Assembly: GCA_015179045.1 (NCBI GenBank)
Contig: WHUZ01000015.1
Span: 434,001 to 498,000, forward strand
Source: Kalaharituber pfeilii
Taxonomy: Eukaryota > Ascomycota > Pezizomycetes > Pezizales > Pezizaceae
Direction of reading: 5' to 3'
DNA length: 64,000 bases
The translations under genes and the position numbers were made by a program. Position 1 is the stretch's first letter; every line of letters begins with the position of its first letter. The notes beneath the pieces are model-generated. The model searched no databases, had not been told where the DNA came from, and worked only from the letters and a program-made list of their open reading frames with translations. Below, in pieces: positions 10,558 to 23,300 of this stretch.

Positions 10558-13500
10558 AGCCGCCTGCGCAAAGTGGGCTGATGGTGGTTCGAACAATCGC
10601 ATGCTGCGAGGCCCTAAGGTGCCCCCCAAGACGGCCCCTGTCGCATGAGGCAGCCGCCGCTTGGCCGCACCCGGCTTAGCGCTGAAGTCACATCTCTTCA
10701 CATACTCGTACCTCTGGCCTCCCGTGCATCCATGCCACTCCACCCACCCGCCCCCACAAAGCCATACTGGTAAGGTTCTCCGACCAAACGCCCGTTTTTA
10801 AGGCCAACTCGTCCCCTCCGGGATGATATCTCGCGCCAGCAATTAACTCTCCCGCCCCCACAGCACTCGCTTGTTCGCTCAGTTCTCTTCTCCGCCTGCT
10901 CTCTACAACTGCTCCTACTCCTTCTTCGTCCTCCTAAGCACTTCCCCCTCTGGAGGCCACGTGACGGTGATACTTACGCCCCCGCCCAAACATCTACTAC
11001 TGCTGCCCTACATGACTACATCTTTCTTCCCACCGCCCCTAACCAACAGTGCAATAAGACGTCCTAAGCCGAGTCCCTAGTTACAACAATGCAATATCGT
11101 ACTATGTACGATATTTGCTTCGATTGTCGCTGCTGGCCGAGGTCAAGTACGTCAAATCATGCCACTTTTTTCATGCTAATGCCGCTTGGCAGCCTTTCAG
11201 GGGACGCACATTATCGTAACATCCCCCCCCGCCACCCACACACACACACAAACACACACAAAAAAAGAAGAAGGAAAAAGGCATCTTACGGTAATAAATT
11301 GCCTATTCTCGTAAACAATATGAATCTGCAGCAAAAGAAAAGGGTTTCAACGATAAAGGCTAAGTAAACTTAAATCCGTTCCTCCATACCACAACTTCGA
11401 AAAATGTCATGCCATGCAGAACCAGGTACATATGACTCTTCTATTCCACTTAACCTATCTGTCTCGTCTTTGCAAAGGGAATCGAGCATGGATATCCGTA
11501 TTGCGTAGATATAGTACTACTTTACCTAATTCTTTTTGTTCACTATAAAAGAATAATGAGCCTCAGGTAAAAAAAAAGGGAAAAAAATCCCATAGATCCT
11601 TGGTTTTGTTTCAGGTTGCCGCACGCAAAGATCGTTTTTACATATGGGACTTTTTTGCGAATGGGCAAAATGCAATCCTCCATATATATAATGCTCATTA
11701 GCAAATCGGATTTATGTATCTTTCCAATGTGGTTTACATTTGAAACTGACAAGGGAGTTGCTAAACTAAGTAACTCACTTTGATTACCTAAATTGGATGG
11801 ATCCCTTCGTTCAGGAAAAAGGGAAGAGAAAAAAGAAAAATAGAGAATTATCAGGCCATCTTTCCGCAGTATCAAATACAAGTTAAGTATGTAGCAGTTT
11901 CTGGTGCAAGATACCATTATCATACGGAATATATTTCAAACATTTCCTGTGTTCCATTCTTGCATGACACGTTTTTTTTTTTCTTTTTCTTCTTTTTGGC
12001 GCAATATATAGCGAGGCTAACAGTGGTTACTAATACAAAATCGCAGCCTAGCTGATACTACGCAATCCGGGCCACTTCTTCCTGGGACACTAAACCACAA
12101 TGGCCTGCCAGGTCAGATCTTTCCTGGGTGCTAGTCTCCTGGGAGCGGTCTGGCCACAGGCGCGGCGCTCGGTCAGCATGGCTGAATACATACATTGCAC
12201 CATCGCACGTATTGAGGCAAACTTGCAACTTGCCTGGATCGTGCAGAAACATACGATCAACACCTGCTACTCTAACCTGAACATGTGCTCACCTGCTCAC
12301 TTTGACAGCTGCAACCTCACGTCCTTAATTTGTCCAATGTGCACCGGGATTTCCCCTCAGAAAGACATGGGCCTTACAATCGCCATGTGCTAGGAATAAT
12401 AAGGTCATTATGATCTTGCTCCAATTCAATCTATGTTCCACTGCATCATAGATATATTTGAAAACTTGTCCCTGCATGGCTCTAGGCCCACGGGGAGCTG
12501 TGCACATTCAGTTATATGGCGGGGCCAACTTGAGCGCTTTCCCAAGCTTGCAGTGAGAGCATTTCTGCCGCTAAGGCTCACTGAGATCTCCATACTGTGA
12601 TCGTTATCGATAGCTCTCCCGGGCGGACCCATACCCGATTCGTCTCTAGCTGTTGGGCCATCTAGCCACTTTCCGTCTATACTCCCTTCTTGGGAGTTCA
12701 AAAGAGTTCTTCACAAAGCCCGTGTTCTTCCGAGCGTGCTTAGCTCTATCTACCTATCAAGTAACCACCCATTAGTATTTCATTCCCATGTCACTGATCA
12801 GAACGCCCAAGAAATCGCTCTGACAAAAGTTTGCATACCGGCGTGGCTTGCAGCAAATTCGGGCACATCAGGTCAGCCGTAGAAGGCTCAGTTGTGTAAC
12901 TTCTTGACACAAGGCCACATATCCAGGCCAGTCCAACCAGGTGCTACTTCCCGAGCCAACGCCAGCTGGAGCACTTGAATAGGCCTGAGTTAGCCTGGCT
13001 GCCGGATTGATTGCTGAGACTAATGATCACACCAGCAAGTGCTTTCTCCCTATTTGGTCGGGCTTATTTCAACTAGCGAGGGCATTTCGATACACCCTAC
13101 CTTGTCTACATATCCGCCACGCATCCCTTCATATATTGGTAATACAGTATAGTTATCAGACATCTGTAATAATCGGCCCATTGTCGAACGATTTGTTTCT
13201 CCACCTTTCCTGTTCTGCACAATGAAAAGGTTATTCTCAGCCTTAATGACGGGCATCACCTGCATTGATCTGTGCGTCCATGTGTCGATGGGCTTGCGAA
13301 TGTGATTTGCCATAGGCCCCTTTTTCAGCCTCGGGTTTCATTTCCTTGTGGGGCATATGTGGCTTGCGCATAACTGATTTGGTTCCTATCTCACCAGTAG
13401 ATTATGTCGTGGCTGGCAGGCAGCTGGTGGGTAAGGCCTCTCAAAGACCAATGATTGCTCTGTAAATAGAATATTGAGCATATGCCCACAGCTGTGACAG

Positions 13501-15075
13501 AGCCATCCTTCGAAAATCAGAACTATCTCTTGAGTTCAACTTTGAGAGGCAATTTATTGCCATCGCAGCTTTGTTAGCTCTGAGGTCTAATCCAGAACAG
13601 TGCTCCACTGCCGCGGACAGCCGTCTATAGGTTCCTCCTTATCTATTATTCAAAATGTCAAGGGCGACAAAACTAGCTATAGGTCAGTTTTCTAAAAGTG
13701 CCCTTAGAAATGAAATAGCAGAATTTTGGGAACCTAACGACTGCTCAGGGTAACGATCAAGCAGCGTGAACGACCAAGCACTCGCTCTCTGCTTGCAACA
13801 TTGGTTCGAGATTGCATTCAACAAATGGTTGCAATCATTGCACCGTTTGCTCTCGATCAAACCGAGTACACCTTTTGGTCGTCAAACTCAATCTGAACAT
13901 ATCACCACACAGTTCTATGTCGAGGACCCCTTTGTTTTCTCGATAATGGGCACAGCATGTATTCATTCTCTTGGTCACCTAATGGGCGCTCCCTCAAACA
14001 AGAATAATTTCATCAGAACAACAGGAAAAATCCAGATCTTTGTGACCCTATAATGAAACTGAATCAAGGGTAGCTGAGAAGCGCTTAATCATGGAGTTGA
14101 TACTTCAAGTTGCCCGTACACGGCCATTCATTAAACGAGCACTGAGTCATACAAAGTGCACTCCAAGTCAATTAACAATTACCAACAATCTTCATTCGTC
14201 AAGTAACAGTCTGCCTTATGAAAGTTATCAGTATATAATAATGTTAAACTAACACATTCAAGTAGTAAAGGCAATGCTAATACCGCTTTGATTTAGTCGA
14301 CATGCATGTGCTGTGCCCAATATGATGGATCACCCGGATCTATCTCCCAGGTCACATATAGTTTCCGCATTTCGCCAGCTGGCCGCTGTTTCATTGACGT
14401 TGTTATTGATTTTCAAGTGGTATGTGTTAGCAGATTCAACCGTGCATGCCTCAAATGATACGAGAAGTCAGGGTAACTTATGCTCCAGCCAGTCCAACGT
14501 TGTAGATAAATGTAAAGTTTGCTAACATATGGTGCCAGCCCAGCTAATGAAATTCGGAAAGATAAAATCACCAAGGCTTGTTGTGGATAAATTCCAGCAC
14601 TAGGTCCTAGTGACTGAAATCCAGACCCATGCCTGAAATCCATACACGACCGTTCCGAATCTCTTTCATCGGCCAGTATCTTAACTGAACAGTTTGAACA
14701 TTCCTCTGCCAATACACCACTCTCATGCATATCTACTTTCCCAAGAAAGTTTGGTCAAAGACCCATTCTCCAATAGATCCGGGCCTTGACCCCTCGTGTT
14801 GGATGTTAGAATGAGGATAAATAAATTGTTATGCTTCTTAGATCCAGGGCATGTTCTACCATTATCCTTGTGTTCCTCTACTCTTGTGTAGCTTACATGC
14901 ACAGTCTAGTGCATGAACTATCCGAAGGAACATCGTTTGACAGCTCATCAAAGTCAATGAAGCCCGCAAGCCCATCACAGTTACTATGTGCAGGGTCTTC
15001 AAGTTGTGTGCGTTGCTAGGCCACTCGCTTGAAACTTGCATCGAATGAGGACTATATTCCGCAGAGGTCCTCTTT

Positions 15076-15101
15076 TCCCACGGGTTAGCATGCGAGTAAT
15101 G

Positions 15102-15137
<36 letters not shown>

Positions 15138-15144
15138 CGGGTTA
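15076..15144 (+). mobile_element. Ultra-short retroposon, copy 1, with perfect target duplication
   Basis: The 12-bp sequence TCCCACGGGTTA occurs at 15076-15087 and again, identically, at 15133-15144. Between them lie only 19 bp (GCATGCGAGTAATGAAATT) and a run of 26 A. This arrangement (body, A tail, flanking direct repeat) is the mark of target-primed reverse transcription. The 19-bp body matches the 3' end of longer family members at 35711, so this looks like a 5'-truncated copy. The intact duplication suggests a recent insertion. Confidence 0.85.
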
Positions 15145-15692
15145 CAATGGCTTGGAGCAATGATTCATATCCAACCGCCCAATTTTGCTCCAAGAATGAG
15201 CTGTCCGATTTGTTGCTGAGCTCAAGGATATATTGAAGCAACTTACATATTAAGAAATGTCAGTCAAGCCATCAATAATGCAATTGTACTTACGTTGAAT
15301 TCAAATCATCACAGCCAGGTAAGCTCCCTTCAACATTGGACTGCACACTGCATGTCATTTGTACTTTACCGCAAATAAAAATAAGCTAACGCATGTTTGA
15401 TGGTAGAATACTCGAGTACAACAAGCCAGTCTCTTTAGATTCTTGTGCTTAACTTAACATGTACTAAAGGCAAAATTAGCGAAAGTTCCCTCAACGTTCA
15501 CGTTGTCACCTAGATAGAGCAGCATAAGCACGTACCAAATGCGGTTCATCTCCTCATCTCAATTCAGAAAGACTACGTATCACTCTGCATTGCAGCACTG
15601 ATGCAATCAATCTGCTTTCAACTCCGTCTTAATCAATTATGGAATTATAGGAGAAGGTCAAGTATATCGCATGGGAAATTGGTTAAATTCAT

Positions 15693-16365
15693 TCAACTGC
15701 GTAGTAGATTGTTCTCCCCATGTTCTGAGGAACGATCCTCATTCGGGTATAAACACAGAGATAAGAGAATCATGGCACACGTTTTCACATGGAGCTGATC
15801 TTGGTCAATTGGCCCGCATAAAGGCATTGTGACACCTTCATTGACCATTAGTGCCTTGACAAATGCATGTACCCCAGAAAGACGACTTGCTCCCTTCCAT
15901 AGTGGGCCGTAGCAGTTCATTTGGCAATCCGTTTCACCCGCACCCAGGTTTCTCTCTCTAAAACGTTCCCGAAATTGTGATTCAATGGCCTCGGATCTCA
16001 GTTCCAGTGCCGAACCTTCAGTGCTGATGCCGTGTCTTAGGAATCTCCATCGGCAGTCAAAGTCATCCCAAAACAATCTTGCATTCCAAATCCTTCCTGC
16101 ATGTTGCAATTCCCTGCAGATAGCATCAGCGGCCGGTTGCGAGCAGTGCAGGAAGGATCTGTGGCGGGTGAGGAGAGGCTTGCGTCTGAACCCTGTAGAT
16201 TTCACGCAGGTGGTTGCCCGTGCCGGACGTTGCAGGGTATTGGATAATCATATCTTCCTTGAGTATGAACCTTGCTTGACCTGGAGGCTGCGAGAAAAGA
16301 TGCTTGATTGGGATGAGTAAGGGACCAGTTTTGCGCTGGGATGCCTCAATGTACGCATGGAGCAC
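15693..16365 (-). other. Unidentified open frames, possible gene remnant
   Basis: Two overlapping minus-strand frames, 16365-16126 (79 codons) and 16205-15693 (170 codons), read as protein-like sequence with few low-complexity stretches (for example RIWNARLFWDDFDCRWRFL). Neither begins with an ATG: the upstream frame follows a TGA and starts at GTG. Together they would need a frame change near 16126-16205. I recognise no domain. This could be exons of a decayed gene or mobile-element ORF, or chance. Confidence 0.2.
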
Positions 16366-18029
16366 CCTTGTCCGCGCAGAAGGGAAGGCAGAGGGACATC
16401 AGTCTAGGGTGTGGAATTTGGCGGGGGATGCTGGAATATTCACGTTGAGGCCCAACCCGTGCCTGTATTAGGTATCTTTAAGAACTAATTACACACTGGT
16501 ATTACTTGTTAATAATGTACGACTGCAATTGACGATCGATGAGTACGCATGGTTCGAGACTGGAGTGTGCTGGGTGCACTCTGAGGCGGTATGATATATA
16601 CAAACACTTGAATATATGAATGCAACTTACATACACTACCTATGGCGGTACAGAGCTTAGTTACTCGAGGCGTGCATATGATTACTACACAAGCTCTGCA
16701 GTAACCCGGAACCCTTCAATGGCAACCCTCGTTCAACAAAATAATATGAGCATAATTACAGAGTAGCATAATTACAGAGTAGACAAGTCGTAATCAAGTG
16801 GAAGACTCGTGCTGTCCGGCAAGGTGAGATACAAAATCTTTAGCATCCGCCCAATAAACCAACGCTCATCATTGAGTCCCTTGTCTCTATTTTCTTAATC
16901 ACAAATCAGGGTCAATACATGCCTAAAATCTCGTACTGGTAAGTACCCCAGAGCATTTCTAGACATCCCCGCATTCCGGAGACACTCCGTTACACCAAAA
17001 TGGTGTCTGTAACCGAACCCCACAGCATTTTATCAGATTTATTCTTTTCTTTTTCTCTTTCCCGCCCTGAACTTGAAAATTTTCAGTAGGCGACAGGCTA
17101 AGGTGAGATGTAGCATTGTATTTGGCCTTTAATTCCTTAGATTATTATGCAAAGCTGATTACCCCGAAGCCAGAGGCCTGTGCAATGTGCAATATCGTAT
17201 TCAAAGCTTGCAATTGGAAGGGACCAGTTGAATAATGCAGGCTTGTCGCCGAGTGTGGAGGGTTCTTACCATACTGCAATGCGAGAACCTGCGAGCTCCT
17301 CCACTTGCCTATTTTTTTCCCAATGCCGTCACCATAATTTTGATTCATGGAACTGGTAAATTAACACCCTAAGCTAGGTACTACGGCTTCCCATAGCTTA
17401 GTTGTTTTATCAACATCAACGGCTGGGCAGAAGAAGGAGGAAACAGTGGGCTCATTCTGCGAAGGTGAAACAATCTGAAACACAAAATTCGAGGTGACCC
17501 GTTCACTTGACTTGGCCAATGGAGGCAAATTCTGAAGGAAAGTGGAATCCAAACAAAGGAAACACGAGTTTAGGGAAATGCATTCATAAAAATGAGATCA
17601 CTCGCAAGCGGTTTCCTGTAACGCAAGAATGACGGATAAGGGTATGTCAGCCAGTTTGAATGGGGTTCAGTTCCCTGACGGCTACGTATAATTCAGACTA
17701 GCGGTAACATTTTATTTGACATAGGGAGAACCGATTCGAGGACCTCCCAAGCAACGCCGCAGAAACAAGAGCCGAGAGGTTATGTGGAGAAAGCAGAAGG
17801 TTAGAGGCGGGGGTTTCAAGCTGGCTGTAAAATGTGAGTGCGTGTTGCGTCTTGTGTACTTGTACAGTCCTACAGTACAACACACGGACCAATGAACCAT
17901 AGCCTGGTTTACAATTGTGTCCATGTCGCAGAAGGCGGAGAGGATACAGAGTGAGTTTAGGTGCGTGCTTGCTCCTGCAATCTCATGTTCCTGGCTCAAA
18001 AGGGTCGGCGGTCACGAGTTACCCCACAT

Positions 18030-18989
18030 TCTCTGAGCCTGGCGGGCATCGTCATTCCCTGACCATGGCTTGCTTTGCCGACGCGGATTGAATTCTCTTG
18101 GGACTGGCAAGAGACGAGGAAAAGAAGGCAGGGACCAGGGTGCAGCTGCACATGGCTTGGACAGGACAGGAGACAGCAGCTTGGCGCCACTGGGCCTTCC
18201 TAGGGGCCAACGGGTACAACCACAAACTACAGGAGCTGTGCCTTGTATCCCTGTGCTCGCCTGCTGCTAGATACCTGCTGCGAAGGTATCGATGCTGATA
18301 GTGCTGAGGCATGGTATGGTGCCTTGTCTCTGGGCCAGCCGAGGAAGATCTGGAGTCCGCCTGTGGAGGCAGCAGCCGCAACGGGCAAATTACAGTACAA
18401 TTGCAAGGTCGCTTGCTCAGCGCCTCCCGCGGGGTGGTGAGGCAGACGGGATGGCGGCAGAGCCCTGGCGCCGTTGGGCGAAAGCAGATGCATGGGCTTC
18501 ACCCGGCCGACGACGGCATGGCTCACGACAGCCGTGCTCAAGTCATAATCTGCTGTGCTGTTCTCCGTCTGTTGGCAGTTTCTGCCGGGCACGGGTTGAG
18601 ACACGTGCGCAGCATGACTGCTGCCCCGAAGACTCGGCCATCCCCACTTCTGCCATTCAATTCGCTCTGCCATGACACCGACACTGACTGCACCACTAGT
18701 GTGTGTCTGGGCAAGAGGCGAGAGAGCAGTTCATATAGGTCAATGCTCGAGTTCAATAGCAGTTGCTCGGTTAACTATTTTATTGTTGTATTCATTTTTT
18801 TTTTTCAGCAGCGTTTCCAATGGACATTCAGCCTGTCCGAGACTGATTCTGCGTGCGTAGATACATTGCGTCGGTTTTCCTGGCGGTGCAGCGGTTGCCG
18901 CCCCAATCCATGGCACACACACCCCCTCGCACCCACCCTCACGGGGTGCCCGCACCACACTACCCGGCCACGCCCAAGCTAGACTCAAG
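18030..18989 (+). promoter_or_regulatory. GC-rich block upstream of the 18990 ORF
   Basis: CpG-rich DNA of about 950 bp with overlapping open frames on both strands that look compositional. It ends directly before the Ser/Pro/Gln-rich ORF, repeating the arrangement seen at the other GC-rich blocks. Promoter function is inferred. Confidence 0.4.
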
Positions 18990-20303
18990 ATGAAGCTAGC
19001 CCCCATCGTCAATACTGGGCCGAAGAGCAGTAGAGCAATCTCGAACTCCGAAGAGCTCTTGTTTCCTCGTCCATGCACCCACCGACTGCAAGAACACTCG
19101 ACGCCCACCCCCCCCTCCCATATCCCTGCACCTCTGCTTACTTACCCACAAGCTTCCCTCAATTCGCTGCATCCACCACTCTCACCACTCCCCCAGAACC
19201 CACTCCCTGGCCACTCATTTCCATTTATACGCACCCCCCATCTGCGTTGCTGCAAAAAGAGGGAAAGGGAAAAAAGGAAAAACGTAAAAAAGAAAAATAT
19301 GATAGTCGCTCCTCCCACACTGCACATCTACAACCTCACAGTGTCACAGACGCTCAACAACTCCCATAACCAATTACACTCTCCTAGCAGAACTAGAACT
19401 AGCCTCCTCTCTCCTACTGCAGATCCTCGTTCACCTTCTGAGCTCTCGAGTCCGACTATATTTCAGGGTCCTTCCCTCTCTCAGGAGCCGACACTAAAGT
19501 TCACCGAAGCCCCCCTACCTCAGCTCAACACGCCCGACCGTCTCTCACTGCAACAGTTCCCAAGGCACCGGGCCTCCTCATTTACCTTTTCTTTCCCAAA
19601 GTCCCAGTCATTCTGTTCCAGAAGTAGCGATACGAGCGCTGCAAATCTCCATCGCAACGGAAAGTCAGAGACCCAACTTAACCGCCTCATTGAGAATTCG
19701 TCCAGCTACAAAATCTACCCTTCCAGAGCACCATCCACAATGTTGGCTGCTGAAGGCAATCCCCAAACTTGCTTCACCCTCACTTCACCTTTGTTGCCGC
19801 CATCATTAGCAAATACCTCTGCGACTGCTCCTCCTCCTTCAAGCAGTTCATCCAGGAAGAAGGCAAAGAACCGTCTCACTCTCAGCTCCCTACCACGGTT
19901 CCCTCAGCCGCCTTCTCATTCCTCGCAAGCCTCCATGAGCACAGGTTTATCTAGCCCATTGAATAGCCACTACCAATATACGACCCAGCATCCTCATCAG
20001 TACGGACTACACGCCTCTCAGTACTCCCAACAGAATTACCTGACGGCGCAGCAACAGCTGCAACTGCACCAGAAGGATCTCATTCAGCAAGCTACCCGCG
20101 GTTCATTACCGTCACATTTACTGTTTCCCACCTCTCCACGATTAATACCAATAGGTAGTCCTGGGCCAGTTACTCCATTGACACTGGAGGAGAGCCAAGG
20201 CGGGTACCTGTTTGCAGGGTCAGCTTCCAGTTCATCAGGTTTGCCGTTCTTGCAGCAACGAGAGATGGACAAATTAGCTGCAATCGCTGCGGCTCAGAAC
20301 TGA
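18990..20303 (+). CDS. Low-complexity Ser/Pro/Gln-rich protein of unknown function
   Basis: One open frame of 437 codons. The first 250 codons are Ser/Pro/Thr-rich and pyrimidine-rich on the coding strand, so their openness is weak evidence of coding. The last 187 look much more like protein. The ATG at 19740 (context catccacaATG) is my preferred start; it gives a 187-aa protein beginning MLAAEGNPQT. Its C-terminal half has a Tyr/His/Gln-rich stretch, then SPRLIPIGSPGPVTPLTLEE, a Gly/Ser segment, and a final QQREMDKLAAIAAAQN. The SPGPVTPL region resembles short conserved motifs of uncharacterised fungal proteins, but I cannot name a family. There is no membrane segment. The upstream part may be 5' leader rather than coding. 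Confidence 0.6.
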   Translation: MKLAPIVNTGPKSSRAISNSEELLFPRPCTHRLQEHSTPTPPSHIPAPLLTYPQASLNSLHPPLSPLPQNPLPGHSFPFIRTPHLRCCKKREREKRKNVKKKNMIVAPPTLHIYNLTVSQTLNNSHNQLHSPSRTRTSLLSPTADPRSPSELSSPTIFQGPSLSQEPTLKFTEAPLPQLNTPDRLSLQQFPRHRASSFTFSFPKSQSFCSRSSDTSAANLHRNGKSETQLNRLIENSSSYKIYPSRAPSTMLAAEGNPQTCFTLTSPLLPPSLANTSATAPPPSSSSSRKKAKNRLTLSSLPRFPQPPSHSSQASMSTGLSSPLNSHYQYTTQHPHQYGLHASQYSQQNYLTAQQQLQLHQKDLIQQATRGSLPSHLLFPTSPRLIPIGSPGPVTPLTLEESQGGYLFAGSASSSSGLPFLQQREMDKLAAIAAAQN

Positions 20304-23300
20304 TCAATCCCACAACTGTCCTTTGTTTCATCTTCTGTTGCCCATCTTTCATATCTGATGGGACGAAGTCATTGAGCGGTAGCCATGGGTTGTTCTCGCT
20401 TGTGTGAGCAGTAACATTACAGATGGTTGCATGATCGGTCTTTTACTTGTTCATCATCGAATGTCGCAACTCCCTCCCTGCAATGTGCGATTTTCACTTA
20501 TCTGTGATCGCATCCCTTCCCTCCCTTTTCCTTTTTTTTTTTTTTTTTGTACCCCCTCTCTCTTACGTGGTTTCTTTCCTCTTCATAGCAATTTTTTTCT
20601 TCCCCTCCCATCTAGGATCAATCCCGGGAAACAAGTGGAGCCTAATCTATCTCCAGGTCAGCTTCTTATCAGCTCAGGAACAGATCAGGTTCCAGTTTAC
20701 TTGCACATTATATCGGGTTTTGTCGGTGCACGGGACCGTGTGCAAATACAAAAAGGTACCAAGGAGCGGCGTTTTTAAATCATTTTTTGGGGCGTCACAT
20801 TATAATTTTATTTTATTTTATTTTTTTTACTAGCTTTTCTTTTTGTTTCAAGGAGAGAGGAATTTGGGTTTCAGCCCGTCCGTTCGCTTATATCCTTTTT
20901 ATATGTACAACAGCACATCACTACTCTTGGGATTCTTAAAATTTGTTCGGGATCAGGCGTTTTTACCTCTTATTGCGTTGCACTTTGTGACTTTGATTTA
21001 CTAACGATACGCGGGCCTGGAAACCTTTAACTGGTCTTTGTAGGTAGGTTGGTAATAGCGAGTTCTCAGGGAATTCGAACTGGGCTTGCTTCCTTATTTT
21101 TTAATAAAAAGAGCGCCATGGGAGTGGGAATAGGAAATTGAGATTGGCAATGAGAACTTGCACTGCGCTTTTTATTTCATTTCAATTTTCTCTTACGCGG
21201 GAATAGGGAATTGGGCTCTTTTCTTTTATTTGCTTTTTATTTTGTTTATTGCTTGCAGTTTTGCAAATGGGTGGTTAACTGCGCTTTTTGCTTTTTTGTT
21301 TTACTTTTTAAATTTTGTGGTTTGTTGAGAGGTGGGACTCGTACTGTTCCTTTTTGCCTCTCTGGGAGGAGAGGTGAATAGAGAGTAGAGGGGAGAGGAG
21401 GAGCAGGGAAAAAAAAAAAAAAAAAATACTACGAAATACAAGAATACAGAATACAGAATACAGAATACTCTCGTACAGATGCAAACATATGCGGCATACT
21501 GAGAGCACAGCTTATTGTTCGAGAGGATGAAAGATGTTCTGTTCGTGGCTGTCCACTTATCTAACATCCTAGCCCTCATTCTGTCGGGATGCACCCTTCA
21601 TTGGTCGTAGGCATAAAGCCTGAAGCTGTCAAAAACAAACTGAAAAAAGCAAAGGGAGAAGGAAAAAAAGGAAAAAAAAACAAGAAGTAAAAAAGTCATG
21701 ACGACGTAAACTCTATAAAACTCCGTTTTTGCGTTTTATTGTATGTTTGCAAGGTATGTATATGTATATGTATATGTATGTACGAGAGCTCAATTCGGAC
21801 GTTTGTTTTGAGGCGCTTGAGGGAGAAGGCGGAGGCGAAAGGCCAGGCTAGACAAACGAAGAGGTGAAATACAGTACTGCAGTGCAGTGCAGTACTCATA
21901 CATCACGACATGCGCATACATTCGCATACATCAAATAAACTTAAGTTACACCCACCCCAGCCAATGGGTGACCACCACCACCCAACCTCCCCGAGCTGTA
22001 CACTGCAAGCCTCGTGATGCCCGTGGGGAACTTATTAAACTAGGTATAGGACGGGGGGGGAAGCAGGTAGCTAAGAGGGCAGGCGCAGGATGGGTGGGGT
22101 GTTTATTGGTGATTTTAAGTGCTTGAAAAAGCTTTTGATGTGCGTGCATTTTGCAGGCGGACGTCGCATCGCAGGACACAGATACAAGGCAGCATCGTTG
22201 GTTAGTTGGTTTAAAAGAAAGGTTTTTCTTTCTGTTTATTTATTTGTTTGAGGCTTGGAAGTATCTACTTTCCGTTCAGTGCATAGAGAGACCTGGGCAC
22301 GAGACTACATAGAGGCGAAATGACATCGTAAACACATTACTGTAAATAGTCGGTGTCATTTAAGCTTGAGTTTCTTTGACTGTTATGTAGCACAATACAG
22401 TTCCATAGGAGGGAACTTGAGACGGTTTCAAATTGGGCACCTTCGCGTCTTGTACTACTGAAAAAATCACGTTACCAGTTACGTCTGAACTACCCAAATA
22501 GGTATCTAAACTTTTCTCTTCCTTGAGCTTCCTTCTGTACAGCAAATCTTTCTTGCATTCCCCGATTGAGCTTTCAATCCCAACTCCAAATAATATCGCG
22601 ATATCAAACGTTCAACCAAAACAAACATATCGTACACGATTCATACCTTATCCCATGCATATTCCCAGCTACTTCAGACCTTACACGCTACGACTACTAC
22701 TATCTACATTTACTACTGCAAGCAATACACATAAATATACATGCATACAAATGAAGTGACAGGTATACCCCCCTTCCCCCAAAGCATTAACCTTCTTCGC
22801 TAAACAGCGCTTCATGGGGCTCAATATCCTCCATTCCCAATTCCGCCCAACAACAAACAAACAAGCAGGGTGCGCAATCTAACTACTGTATATAATTAGT
22901 TAAGGTACTCTAATACTACCACGTTTTTATTTGACGCACATACACGAGAACAGAAAGATTCCACTGGCCATGCAGCTTTTCAAGTCATCCCAAAGTTTCT
23001 GGCAGATGTATGATCGGGTGAAGCTATACTCAATTGACATAGCCCGCAGGTTCTTCGAGCTTTGGGATTTGACCAAAAAAAAAAAAAAAAAGGGGAAATT
23101 TAGAGTAAGGTTATCTACAAGATAGCTTATCGGAACCGCATATTCACAACTCAACGTAATTCCGATTCCGATTATTTATCTGTGTACATGTAGTTGAACA
23201 CTTGAAACGCCAGGCTCATTGTTTGCCTCAAACATTACCAATGGCGAGACGTTCAGCCCGTGGCAACGCACAGTTGAGACTGAAGAGTGCTAGAAACAGT

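Larger units (their letters stand above)
9456..10760 (-). promoter_or_regulatory. GC-rich upstream region of sre1
   Basis: The first 450 bp upstream of the start hold G-rich and A/T-run DNA; on the + strand a T-rich stretch spans about 9822-9866. From about 9930 to 10760 the DNA is strongly GC- and CpG-rich. It has tandem GGGCGGGC-type GC boxes at about 10105-10150 and a CT-rich ladder (CTCCC repeats) at about 10321-10400. Open frames here on both strands are compositional. The role as an sre1 promoter or leader is inferred from position. Confidence 0.5.
10761..18029. other. Gene-poor region
   Basis: No gene I can support. Frames are short and scattered. The longest open stretch (15693-16365, minus) is listed separately. 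The region includes a CA/AAG-rich microsatellite near 11235-11280 and a short retroposon at 15076-15144. The rest is unstructured intermediate-GC DNA that looks like old, decayed sequence. Confidence 0.55.

Noticed and set aside
9766..10743. ORFs of 90-172 codons upstream of sre1
   Set aside because: GC-rich and homopolymer-driven frames on both strands; Phe- or Arg/Pro-rich low complexity.
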